A DNA stretch of 34,915 nucleotides, from positions 1-34,915 of the forward strand of contig NZ_LZSX01000106.1 in the NCBI RefSeq assembly GCF_001665835.1, given 5' to 3'. The DNA comes from Mycobacterium colombiense (lineage in GTDB: Bacteria > Actinomycetota > Actinomycetes > Mycobacteriales > Mycobacteriaceae). The position numbers were made by a program, and so were the translations under genes. Numbering within the stretch: position 1 is the first letter of the stretch; the number at the start of each line of letters is the position of its first letter. The notes under the pieces were generated by a model. That model was not told the origin of the DNA, ran no database searches, and saw only the letters and a program-made list of their open reading frames with translations. Positions 19,087-30,049 of this stretch are shown one piece after another.

Positions 19087-20156
19087 GCGTTTTGACCGTT
19101 GTCGCCGCCGTCCGCGGGATCTCGTCGACGAATTCGACCGCGGTGCCGCAATAGCCGTGTGCCTCAACAACTGCCAGTTCTGTCCGGTATAGTCCAGACA
19201 CGCAACGCGGGAAGGGATTGATACTCAGGGGGTTCTCCAGCTCGTCTAATCGAGGAGAGCAGAAGTCCCTGCTGTGGTCTACCTGGGCTGCTGAAACGGC
19301 TTCGATTCCGCTGTTTTTCTTAGTCTTTCGACGGGCGAACGATTACGTCCGTCAATCTGCGTCGTCGTTCTTTTTCGTTGCACCCCAAGGCTTTCCCACT
19401 GGACGCCAGCAGAACAGGTTGGTGCCCTGACGGTGCCAGAGATAGGTGTCAAGATCACCCAAGCTGGTATGTGCCACAAACTTCCATATTGGCAAATCTG
19501 GTGGATTTGATTTTCTATGCATTATCCCTCCCTTTAAAAACTGCAACTGACCAGACCGAAGCCGGTTGATCCCGGTCGCGCACCTGTGGCTCGCGATCGC
19601 TTCGGCGCACGCAATGACGCGTGTTTTTGTGGCCAGCTGGTAATAGCTGAATTGGCGATGTCGCTGTGCGTCGGTGGCTTAGTCCACATGATCGGGTGCG
19701 ACTTTGTTTTGGTAACAATCGGCCTTGCGCCGCAAACGTCTACCAACGTCGCTGGCGGTGGAGCCAAGCCGTCGACTGCCATCTGGCGTCGCCGTGTGAC
19801 ATGCGCGATTACGTGTCATGCCCGGAGCCTATGGTCGCGCTTGCTGCTACCGGGGACGACGCGAGCAAAATAGAGTAGTCCGCGCGTCAAGGTAGGGTGG
19901 TGGTATCGAATAATTTCACTCGGCGCCAATCAAGCCGGCACGTCACTGCTGCCGGAGAGTAAGACGAGAAAACGCATGCCTACTCGACCACCGCGCGGAA
20001 TTGAACGAAGAGCGCCGGGTGAAATGTTGGTATTTTCGGAACTGTTAATTTCGCGTTACACCGCTGGCGTCCACGGACAATCCTCCGCCTGCTGATTCAA
20101 CCGCCGAAGAGTGGCACGACCCGGCGCTCACGTGCCCGCACGGTACGTTGGCGATC
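19087..20156. other. Lower-GC intergenic segment between the biosynthetic operon and the conserved SDR gene
   Basis: About 1.07 kb with noticeably more A and T than either flank, including runs such as gctgtttttcttag and cctttaaaaactgc. Apart from the small minus-strand gene described separately, no frame has convincing codon usage, and I recognise no transposase, integrase or tRNA remnant. No clear terminator with a T-tract follows the FAAL stop. A 40-codon plus-strand frame from ATG 19977 is possible but lacks a good ribosome binding site. I saw no IdeR-type iron box. Confidence 0.6.
19352..19522 (-). CDS. Putative 56-residue small protein of unknown function
   Basis: On the minus strand, ATG 19522 is preceded by a purine-rich Shine-Dalgarno (GGGAGGG within 19525-19534) at a suitable distance. 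The frame encodes 56 residues with a protein-like composition: MHRKSNPPDL at the start, four Trp, one Cys, and a charged tail TKKNDDAD. Early codons (AGA, AAA, TCA, AAT, ATA) are AT-rich and unlike those of mycobacterial neighbours, suggesting acquired DNA. There is no signal peptide, membrane segment or recognisable motif. It could be an orphan small protein, an antitoxin-like or peptide-precursor gene, or a fragment. Only the good ribosome binding site and the composition support it. Confidence 0.45.
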   Translation of the reverse strand: MHRKSNPPDLPIWKFVAHTSLGDLDTYLWHRQGTNLFCWRPVGKPWGATKKNDDAD

Positions 20157-21035
20157 ATGACATCGCTGCAGGACCAAGTCGTTTTCATCACCGGCGGTGC
20201 CCGGGGGATCGGGGCGGAGACCGCTCGCCGGCTGAGCACCAGGGGTGCCAAGCTTGTGCTGACCGATCTCAACGAGGCGGACCTCAAGGCGCTCGCCGCC
20301 GAACTCGGCGAGGAACGGGTGCTGACGGTCGTCGCCGACGTGCGCGACTTGTCGGCGATGGAGTCCGCCGCCGCCCTCGCCGTCGAGCGATTCGGCGGCA
20401 TCGACGTGGTGGTGGCCAACGCCGGCATTGCCAGTTACGGCTCAGTGCTGCAAGTGGATCCAGACGCCTTCAAGCGGGTGCTCGACATCAATGTGCTCGG
20501 CGTCTTCCACACCGTGCGTGCCACGCTGCCCGCGCTGATCGAGCGCCGCGGCTACGTGCTCATCGTCTCGTCGTTGGCCGCGTACACCGCCTGCCCCGGG
20601 CTGGCGCCGTACAACGCCTCCAAGGCGGGCGTCGAGCTGCTGGCCAACGCGCTGCGGCTGGAGGTGGCCCACCAGGGCGTCACCGTCGGCTCGGCGCACA
20701 TGTCGTGGATCAACACCGCGCTGGTCCGTGACACCCAGTCCGACCTGCCGGCGTTCAACCAGTTGCTGGCCAGCTTCCCGTGGCCGCTGAACAAGACGAC
20801 GACCGTCGACAAGTGCGCGGCCGCTTTCGTCAAGGGCATCGAGCGCCGGCGCACCCGCGTCTACTGCCCGCGTTGGGTGGCGCTGTTCCGTTGGGTCAAG
20901 CCGGTGCTGTCCAGCCCGGTGGGCGAGATGCCGCTGCACAAATCGACCGCCGAGCTGTTGCCTCAGCTGGACGCCCAGGTCGCCGCGCTGGGCCGCTCCA
21001 CCAGCGCCTACAACAACGACCTCGGTGCGTCCTAG
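20157..21035 (+). CDS. Short-chain dehydrogenase/reductase (Rv2129c-like)
   Basis: A 292-residue classical SDR. Cofactor motif TGGARGIG lies at residues 12-19, NAG follows the fourth strand, a Ser occurs in IVSSLAAY, and the catalytic YNASK is present. Asp after the second strand (LVLTDLN) suggests NAD(H) preference, which is an inference. I chose ATG 20157; the TTG 9 nt upstream has no better ribosome binding site. Substrate unknown. It converges on the permease gene and their stop codons overlap in a shared CTAG (21032-21035). Order and orientation with ansP1, the PAC2 gene and metH match what I recall around Rv2129c in M. tuberculosis, so this is probably ancestral chromosome and not part of the NRPS-PKS cluster. 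Confidence 0.9.
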   Translation: MTSLQDQVVFITGGARGIGAETARRLSTRGAKLVLTDLNEADLKALAAELGEERVLTVVADVRDLSAMESAAALAVERFGGIDVVVANAGIASYGSVLQVDPDAFKRVLDINVLGVFHTVRATLPALIERRGYVLIVSSLAAYTACPGLAPYNASKAGVELLANALRLEVAHQGVTVGSAHMSWINTALVRDTQSDLPAFNQLLASFPWPLNKTTTVDKCAAAFVKGIERRRTRVYCPRWVALFRWVKPVLSSPVGEMPLHKSTAELLPQLDAQVAALGRSTSAYNNDLGAS

Positions 21036-22495
21036 CCGGTCTTGGCCGCGCGCTGCGACGCGACGGCAGCCACCCGGTTGCGCACCAGGAACCACCCGGC
21101 GCTCAGCGCTGGGATGACGAACACCACCGTCGCGATGGTCCAGGTGCCGGTCTCCTTGTCGAACGCCATCATGACCAGGACGGCGGCCAGGAACGCCAGG
21201 GTGAGGTACCCCGAGTACGGGGCCCACGGCATCCGGAACCGCGGCCGTTCGACGAGCCCGGCCTTGGCCAGCCGGTAGAAGCGCAGCTGACACAGCACGA
21301 TGGTCGCCCAGGTCGCGATGATGCCCGGCGCAACGATGTTGAGCACGATCTCGAAGGCTTCGCCGGGGTTGACGGCATTCAGGGCGATGCCGAGCAGACA
21401 GATGGCGGCGGCCATCGCGATGCCGACGAAGGGCACCCCGTTCTTGGACATCCGAGTCGCGAACCGGGGTCCGCTGCCGCTGGACGCCATCGAGTGCATG
21501 ATCCGGCCGGTGGAATACAGTCCCGCATTCAAGCTCGACAGGGCGGCGGTGAGCACCACGATGTTCATCAGGTCCCCGGCGCCGTGGAAGCCGATCTTGG
21601 AAAAGAAAGTGACGAAAGGACTTTCGGTGGCCTTGTAGGACGCGTAGGGCAGCAACAACGCCAGCAGCGCCACCGACCCGACGTAAAAGATCGCGATGCG
21701 CGCGATCACCGAATTGATAGCGCGGGGCATGACCTTCTCCGGCTCGGGAGTCTCGCCGGCGGCCGTGCCCACCAATTCGATGGCGGCATAGGCGAATACC
21801 ACGCCCGAGGTGGTCAGCAGGACGGCCAGCACGCCGGATGGAAACAGTCCGCCGTGATCGGTCCACAGACTGAGCCCGGTGCTGTGACCGTCGATGCGAA
21901 ACCGCCCCGCCAGGAAGACGATCCCGACCACCAGGAAGGCGACCAGCGCCAGAACCTTGACCAGCGCAGCCCAGAATTCCAGCTCACCAAACCACTCCAC
22001 CGAGATCAGGTTCATCGATAGCACGACGATGAGGGCGAGCAGCGCCAGCACCCACTGGGGGATCGATTCGAACGCCGTCCACCGCCGCAGGTAGGTGGCG
22101 ATCGCGGTGGTGTCGACGATGGCCGTCATCGACCAGCCCAGAAAGTACATCCAGCCGATGGCGTAGGCGGCCTTCTCGCCGAAGAACTCCCGCGAATACG
22201 ACACGAACGAGCCCGACGACGGGCGGTGCAAGACCAACTCGCCCAGCGCTCGCAGGATCAGGAACACGAAAACGCCGCACACGGCGTAGACCAGAAACAT
22301 CCCGGGTCCCGCCTTGGCCAGCCGGCCGCCCGCGCCCAGGAACAATCCGGAGCCTATCGCGCCGCCGATGCCGATCATCTGCACCTGCCGGGGCTTGAGT
22401 CCCTTGCGATAGCCGGCGTCTTCGCCGACTTCGCCAGCTACAGGATTTGGGCCGGCTATGGGATTTGGGTTGCCATCACCAGGCAACGCGGCCAT
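21032..22495 (-). CDS. ansP1: L-asparagine permease AnsP1-like (amino acid/polyamine/organocation family)
   Basis: A 487-residue integral membrane transporter with about 12 hydrophobic helices. The first helix carries the APC-family motif GIGGAIGSGLFLG, followed by LRALGELVLHRPSSGSF. The sequence is very close to what I remember of M. tuberculosis AnsP1 (Rv2127), including TTAIATYL, SMNLISVEWFGELEFW and GLYSTGR. It probably imports asparagine, and possibly related amino acids, across the inner membrane as a nitrogen source. The first 25 residues are cytoplasmic and carry a duplicated NPIAG/NPVAG segment. Its stop overlaps the SDR stop. The PAC2 gene lies 133 nt upstream in the same direction. 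Confidence 0.9.
   Translation of the reverse strand: MAALPGDGNPNPIAGPNPVAGEVGEDAGYRKGLKPRQVQMIGIGGAIGSGLFLGAGGRLAKAGPGMFLVYAVCGVFVFLILRALGELVLHRPSSGSFVSYSREFFGEKAAYAIGWMYFLGWSMTAIVDTTAIATYLRRWTAFESIPQWVLALLALIVVLSMNLISVEWFGELEFWAALVKVLALVAFLVVGIVFLAGRFRIDGHSTGLSLWTDHGGLFPSGVLAVLLTTSGVVFAYAAIELVGTAAGETPEPEKVMPRAINSVIARIAIFYVGSVALLALLLPYASYKATESPFVTFFSKIGFHGAGDLMNIVVLTAALSSLNAGLYSTGRIMHSMASSGSGPRFATRMSKNGVPFVGIAMAAAICLLGIALNAVNPGEAFEIVLNIVAPGIIATWATIVLCQLRFYRLAKAGLVERPRFRMPWAPYSGYLTLAFLAAVLVMMAFDKETGTWTIATVVFVIPALSAGWFLVRNRVAAVASQRAAKTG
22433..22468. repeat. Two 18-bp direct repeats in the ansP1 N-terminal coding sequence
   Basis: Units 22433-22450 and 22451-22468 share 15 of 18 bases and encode the NPIAGP and NPVAGE segments of the permease N-terminus. 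They are in frame and lengthen only the cytoplasmic tail. Confidence 0.7.
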
Positions 22496-22584
22496 GAAAC
22501 GTCCAATCGGTAGGTCGCGAAGCGATGCTTCCGTACTCGGTCGGCCGACGGCAAATTCGGGGACTGCGAGCGTCAGTTTCGATG

Positions 22585-22629
22585 GTGGCGACCCGCTTCG
22601 CCCGGCTGCGCCGCGCTCGCGATCGCCAC
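22585..22629 (-). terminator. GC-rich inverted repeat just after the PAC2 gene, possible terminator
   Basis: GTGGCGA at 22585-22591 is the perfect complement of TCGCCAC at 22623-22629, around a very GC-rich loop that can fold further. It touches the PAC2 stop codon. There is no T-tract, so termination is only a guess; it may equally be an intergenic repeat. Confidence 0.3.
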
Positions 22630-23519
22630 TAGCGCCCGAAGCCGGGGCGACGGCGGCGCAGATAGCGCTCGAACTCGGCGGCCAGCGCGTCGCCGTCGAT
22701 CTTGCCCAGGGCGTCGTTCATGTCGACCTCGGCGTCGCCGCGTTGCTCGAGCGACAGCACGTACTCGGCGAGGTCCTCGTCCTCGGCGGTCATCTCGGTG
22801 ACCGCCTGCTCCCAGTCCTCGGCGTCCGTCGGCAGGTCGGCCAGCGGCACCTCGATGTCGAGGACGTCCTCGACGCGGCGCAGCAGGGCCACCGTCGCCT
22901 TCGGGTTCGGCGGCTGCGACACGTAGTGCGGCACCGCCGCCCAGAACGTCACCGCCGGGATCCCGGCGGCCACGCAGGAGTCCTGAAACACCCCGGCGAT
23001 GCCGGTCGGGCCCTCGTAGCGGCTTTCCTCGAGGCCGAAGCGTTTCGCCGATTCGGGGGAGTAGGCCGCGCCCGACACCGGGACGGGCCGGGTGTGTGGG
23101 GTGTCGGCCAGCAGCGCGCCCAGGATCACCACAGTGTCCACGTTGAGCTTGTCGGCGATGGCCACCAGCTCGGCGCAGAAGGTGCGCCAACGCATGTTGG
23201 GTTCCACCCCGTGCATCAACACGACATCGCGGTCGCTGCCCGGGGGCCGGCAGTGCGAGATCCGCATCGCCGGCCACACCAGTTCGCGGGTCACCCCGTC
23301 CACCTGCCGGATCACCGGACGATTCACCTGGTAGTCGTAGTACGCCTCGTCGTCGATCTCCAAGATCGGGTCGGCTTCCCAGATGGCCTCGAGGTGTTCG
23401 AGCGCGTCGCTGGCGGCGTCGCCGGCGTCGTTCCAGCCCTCGAACGCAGCCACGACGACGGTGTGGTGCAGTTCGGGCAATGCGGCTTCGCCAAAGGGGG
23501 GGCCGTCGGGCGGGGTCAC
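22629..23519 (-). CDS. PAC2 family protein (Rv2125-like)
   Basis: A 296-residue cytoplasmic protein of the PAC2 family, named for proteasome assembly chaperone 2; bacterial members are conserved in actinobacteria without a settled function. Visible: N-terminal VVVAAFEGWNDAGDAAS, central VDTVVILGALLADTPHTRPVPV, then GVFQDSCVAAGIPAVTFWAAVPHYV, and an acidic C-terminal tail ending RRRRPGFGR. GTG start at 23519. It is divergent from metH across 371 nt, the arrangement I recall for Rv2125 and Rv2124c. An ATP-grasp or hydrolase activity cannot be argued from sequence. Confidence 0.88.
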   Translation of the reverse strand: MTPPDGPPFGEAALPELHHTVVVAAFEGWNDAGDAASDALEHLEAIWEADPILEIDDEAYYDYQVNRPVIRQVDGVTRELVWPAMRISHCRPPGSDRDVVLMHGVEPNMRWRTFCAELVAIADKLNVDTVVILGALLADTPHTRPVPVSGAAYSPESAKRFGLEESRYEGPTGIAGVFQDSCVAAGIPAVTFWAAVPHYVSQPPNPKATVALLRRVEDVLDIEVPLADLPTDAEDWEQAVTEMTAEDEDLAEYVLSLEQRGDAEVDMNDALGKIDGDALAAEFERYLRRRRPGFGR

Positions 23520-23798
23520 AGAATTAGCGTACGGCCTCGCGGCCCGATGTTCGGGGCGCGGTGGCCGTGGATTCTCGGCCGATTGACGCTCGACCGGGGA
23601 CTTTGCATAGGACGACTATTCTTATGGCGTGACTGCCGCTAACGAACACCGCTGCGAAACCGGCATCGATGAAATAGGTTCTGCTGCGATTTCGTTAACC
23701 TTGGTAACTATCACGTCGCCGACAAACTCCACGAGCTGTCGATAGCGGCGATGAGTTGGGCGTCCAGACGTCGATCGGGTGACGACGTAGACTTTTCT
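23520..23798. other. Divergent promoter region between the PAC2 gene and metH
   Basis: Must hold promoters for both divergent genes. A TTGACG hexamer at 23583-23588 could be a -35 element for metH, with AT-rich DNA around 23604-23625 downstream, but no -10 box stands out. A 38-codon frame from GTG 23629 has no ribosome binding site and is not called as a gene. The metH riboswitch begins right after this stretch. Confidence 0.4.
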
Positions 23799-23890
23799 GG
23801 CCGAGAGGCGTTGCAACGGATACGGGTCTCCGCCGGTATCCGCCACGCTCGGCAGAGTCAAGGACGCCTTCCGCTACGGAAGGAATTCAC
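23799..23890 (+). promoter_or_regulatory. S-adenosylhomocysteine (SAH) riboswitch controlling metH translation
   Basis: P1 pairs GCCGAG (23800-23805) with CTCGGC (23848-23853). P2 pairs CGGATAC (23817-23823) with GTATCCG (23836-23842). The pseudoknot P4 pairs AGGCGT (23806-23811) with ACGCCT (23864-23869), 6 of 6. The junction after P4 is TGCAA (23812-23816) and that before the P1 3' strand is CCACG (23843-23847); known SAH aptamers have UGCAA and CCAGG there. The expression platform is also visible: CCTTCCG (23867-23873) can instead pair with CGGAAGG (23877-23883), which contains the metH Shine-Dalgarno. The two foldings share 23867-23869, so SAH binding should free the ribosome site and switch metH on. 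This fits the enzyme's role in clearing homocysteine made from SAH. Seen from sequence; ligand binding is inferred. Confidence 0.87.
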
Positions 23891-27664
<3,774 letters not shown>

Positions 27665-27726
27665 GCCCCACGTGCGTCGCCCGGTCATGCATGACGAGGG
27701 CTCTGCTGCGAGGAGACCACGTTCGT

Positions 27727-27774
27727 TGCCCGCCTCTTAGCGGCAACCCCGGCATTGTCGCTCGGAGGCGGGCA
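27727..27774 (+). terminator. Strong hairpin downstream of metH, candidate terminator
   Basis: TGCCCGCCTC (27727-27736) pairs perfectly with GAGGCGGGCA (27765-27774). After a 2x2 internal loop, AGCGGCAA (27739-27746) pairs with TTGTCGCT (27755-27762) with one G-U, leaving an 8-nt loop: 18 pairs in all. It starts 62 nt after the metH stop. There is no T-tract, which is common in mycobacterial intrinsic terminators. It could instead be an RNA-stability element or a leader structure for the cupin gene. The rest of 27665-27905 shows nothing else firm. Confidence 0.5.
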
Positions 27775-27905
27775 CTGCGGTTATGCCCCCGCTGCTGCAT
27801 CACCTGCTTCACCGCGAAGCCCGGTACTTCTGTTGCACCGCGCATCATCGTCGCCGACAGGGCAGACTCAAAGCGCGACGACCTCGAACACGAAAAGAGA
27901 CACGG

Positions 27906-28373
27906 ATGAGCATGGCGTATCTCGCGCAACCCGAGCAGCAACAACAGCTGGAATGGCTCGATGGCGGCACACTGGCGATACTGCTCGACGGCCGGGCTAC
28001 GAACGGCCAGTTGATGATCGGACGCTTCGACGTCAGCCAAGGCGAAGCGCCGCCTTATCACAAGCACACGCGCGAGGATGAGGTGTTCATGCTGATCAAG
28101 GGCACCGCCCTGGTCTGGTGCGACGACCAGGAAATGGAGTTGTCAGAGGGCGGAATCGTCTACTTACCCAAGGGTATTCCCCACGCTTACCGCATTACGT
28201 CTCGTACGGCTGATCTGCTGATGATTAATACGCCGGCAGGAATTGAAGGCATGTTCCGCGGTGCGGGTCGTGATAAGTCGGCGCCGCGCCCAGACGGGTT
28301 CGAGATCACGACGGAGAGTCTCGTCGAAGCATCGCAAAAGTTCGGGAACGTTATTCTCGGTCCACCACGCTGA
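27906..28373 (+). CDS. Small single-domain cupin protein
   Basis: A 155-residue cupin_2 protein. Motif 1 gives metal ligands His52, His54 and Glu59 with Gly66 (YHKHTREDEVFMLIKG). Motif 2 runs from Gly83 through LPKG to His93 (GIPHAY). A complete ligand set suggests a bound metal and either a dioxygenase or isomerase-type reaction or small-molecule sensing; the sequence resembles quercetin-2,3-dioxygenase-like cupins, but no substrate can be given. I chose ATG 27906 because the frame upstream is Arg- and His-rich with poor coding character; GAAAAGAGA upstream is a weak ribosome binding site. It is 241 nt after metH across a strong hairpin, so probably its own unit. It converges on the DUF3298 gene, with 91 nt between stops. 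Confidence 0.85.
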   Translation: MSMAYLAQPEQQQQLEWLDGGTLAILLDGRATNGQLMIGRFDVSQGEAPPYHKHTREDEVFMLIKGTALVWCDDQEMELSEGGIVYLPKGIPHAYRITSRTADLLMINTPAGIEGMFRGAGRDKSAPRPDGFEITTESLVEASQKFGNVILGPPR

Positions 28374-28464
28374 TCGACCCGATGATGTCTGCGCCCTGAA
28401 GGCGGCATTGGGCCCGGGATGGTTCAGGCTGATCTGGCGCGCCGGGCGGGCACGCGGCTAACTG

Positions 28465-29232
28465 TCAGATGCGCATCACCGGGCTCAGCGCTGACAGCGG
28501 GATGTGCGCCTGCACGGTGCCGCCGTCCATGAACCACTGCGGCAGGCCAGTGGAGAAGTTGATCGGCTCGTCGTGGCCCACCGGATAGTCAGGCATGTAG
28601 ATGATCAACTCGTCGGGCGTCAGCGCCCACGCCTTGTACGCGCCCGAGTAGACCCTGTCGGGGGTCCACCGGTCGACGATGAACGGGTAGGTTCCCGGGT
28701 CGTGCGGCGGCGGCGCCTGGTTCAGCGCGGTTTCGATAAACGGTTGGGCCAGTGGGGGAATGGCGGTCAGCGGGTTCGACGTCGTCAGGTCGGCCAGCTG
28801 CACCCGCCTGCCGGCCGCCATGTCGAAGGTGAAGGTCCGGTAGGCGTTGTTGGGTTTGGGCCCGTCGGCATGATAGTCCTCGTGGAACACCGCGCTGAGC
28901 AGGTTGCCGTGCCGAAAGACCTCGAAATTCTCCTCGCCGTAGCTGTCGGCGGCCATGCTGCCGTTGGCGTTTCGCCAGTTGTTGACCAGCGTGTGCAGGT
29001 AGTCCCGGATCACCGGGCCGGTGGTCGGATTGTCGACGAGGCCGTCGGGCACGGCGACCTTGATGTCGCGCACGGCGTTGCGTTCCGACGTCACCGTGGT
29101 GTGGCAGTACTGGCCGTCCCAGTCGCCGCCGAGCTCGCCGCAGAATGACGGCGCCGACGCGTGCGTGGTGGCGGTGCTGGGAATCGTTGCGGCCGCGGCC
29201 ATTACGAGCGCCGCCGACAGTCTCTTGAGCAT
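28465..29232 (-). CDS. Exported DUF3298/MPT64-like protein
   Basis: 255 residues with a Sec signal peptide (hydrophobic 7-20, likely cut near residue 27). The mature N-terminus has two close cysteines (FCGELGGDWDGQYC), as in MPT64 (Rv1980c) and Rv3036c, probably forming a disulfide. Further family features are the central YRTFTFDMAAGRRVQLADL and the C-terminal VQAHIPLSALSPVM, which matches the end pattern of MPT64. Rv3036c has been described as a cell-wall esterase, but I see no clear serine hydrolase motif here and do not assign activity. The ATG at 29232 is preferred to the TTG just upstream. It lies 17 nt after the Mce-associated gene and is probably the last gene of the mce operon. Confidence 0.82.
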   Translation of the reverse strand: MLKRLSAALVMAAAATIPSTATTHASAPSFCGELGGDWDGQYCHTTVTSERNAVRDIKVAVPDGLVDNPTTGPVIRDYLHTLVNNWRNANGSMAADSYGEENFEVFRHGNLLSAVFHEDYHADGPKPNNAYRTFTFDMAAGRRVQLADLTTSNPLTAIPPLAQPFIETALNQAPPPHDPGTYPFIVDRWTPDRVYSGAYKAWALTPDELIIYMPDYPVGHDEPINFSTGLPQWFMDGGTVQAHIPLSALSPVMRI

Positions 29233-29249
29233 CAAAGGGTCCGCTCGGC

Positions 29250-30017
29250 TCAGAGGAGTTGGACTTTGCTCGCCCGCCAGCGACCGTCGACCTTCTCCAT
29301 GGTCATCTTGATCCTGCTGCGGTCGACGCGGGGGTCGGGTGCGGCCGTGTTGGTGACGGTCTGGTCGATGAAGAGCAGCACGACGACCCTGTCGGTGGAC
29401 TCGGACTGAACGGCCGAGTCGACCACCACTCCGTGCGCGGTCGCCTTGTTGTCGATCAGCAACTGCCGGAGCTTGACGCTGGATTGGGTGTACATGTCCT
29501 TGAATTCGCCGGTCGCGCCGTCGAGCACCTGCTTGAAGTTTTCGTCGACTTTGTTCGAGTCGATGCTCGTGAGCACCTGCGCATAGGCGATGGCCGCCTG
29601 CTGGGCCTGTTCACCCGCCACCTTCAACTGATGGTCCTGCCACTGTCGCCACCCGAGGAGCCCCGAAACGGCAAGTGCGGCAATGAGTAACGCCGGCAGC
29701 ACGCTGCGGCGCAGATACCGGCGCCAGGGCCGCTTGGCGCGCTCGGTCTCCGGGCGCTTGCGTTTGAGCAGCGCGCCGCCGTCTTCATCTTCGTCGTCGC
29801 CTTTGTCGTTGCCTTTGTCGTTGCCTTCGTCGTCGCCTTTGTCGTCGTCGCCCAGCTCGTCACCCTCGTCGTCGGCCGTGTCGTCGACCGCGTCGTCGGC
29901 GCGCTTCGCCTCGGCGTCTTCGCCTGCGACGTCGGGTGTTTCGGCTCCCGATTCCGCGTCGGTGTCGGCGTCGGATTCCGCGACGGCTTTCGGGTTCTTC
30001 TTGGTAGTCACGACCAC
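29250..30017 (-). CDS. Mce-associated membrane protein with acidic N-terminal tract
   Basis: About 255 residues. Order: a Lys-rich start, a long Asp/Glu/Gly/Asn-rich disordered tract (about 15-85), a basic stop-transfer-like stretch (KRKRPETERAKRPWRRYLRR), one membrane helix (SVLPALLIAALAVSGLLGW), then an exported SnoaL/NTF2-like domain ending RIKMTMEKVDGRWRASKVQLL, the usual end of Mce-associated (Mas) proteins. Such proteins are thought to stabilise Mce lipid transporters in the envelope. AGGAG at 30024-30028 abuts the ATG at 30023, so GTG 30017, 6 nt downstream of it, is the likelier start; the ATG adds two residues. It lies 32 nt after mceF in the same operon. Confidence 0.85.
   Translation of the reverse strand: MVVTTKKNPKAVAESDADTDAESGAETPDVAGEDAEAKRADDAVDDTADDEGDELGDDDKGDDEGNDKGNDKGDDEDEDGGALLKRKRPETERAKRPWRRYLRRSVLPALLIAALAVSGLLGWRQWQDHQLKVAGEQAQQAAIAYAQVLTSIDSNKVDENFKQVLDGATGEFKDMYTQSSVKLRQLLIDNKATAHGVVVDSAVQSESTDRVVVLLFIDQTVTNTAAPDPRVDRSRIKMTMEKVDGRWRASKVQLL
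29799..29846. repeat. Four tandem 12-bp units in the Mce-associated gene
   Basis: GCCTTTGTCGTT-type units lie at 29799-29810, 29811-29822, 29823-29834 and 29835-29846. The first two are identical and the others differ by one or two bases. On the minus strand they encode a DDKG/NDKG repeat in the acidic tract, a likely site of length variation. Confidence 0.85.
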
Positions 30018-30049
30018 GATCATCTCCTAAAGGTCGATGGGTTCAATGC

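Noticed and set aside
19586..19873. Plus-strand frame of 95 codons in the low-GC intergenic segment
   Set aside because: No ribosome binding site, many Cys, Arg and Trp residues in no pattern, and no recognisable family. Composition looks like non-coding DNA.
19087..20156. Iron-box (IdeR) or other iron-dependent operator near the cluster
   Set aside because: I looked for the TTAGG-type inverted repeat and found none here. The operon promoter is upstream of the window, so absence here says little.
20442..21866. Minus-strand frame of 474 codons across the SDR gene and ansP1
   Set aside because: It lies in another frame of ansP1 and antisense to the SDR gene, with low-complexity Arg/Gly-rich sequence, while both real genes have full family motifs.
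23629..23745. 38-codon GTG frame upstream of the metH riboswitch, possible leader peptide
   Set aside because: No Shine-Dalgarno, no regulatory codon run, and the riboswitch alone explains control of metH.
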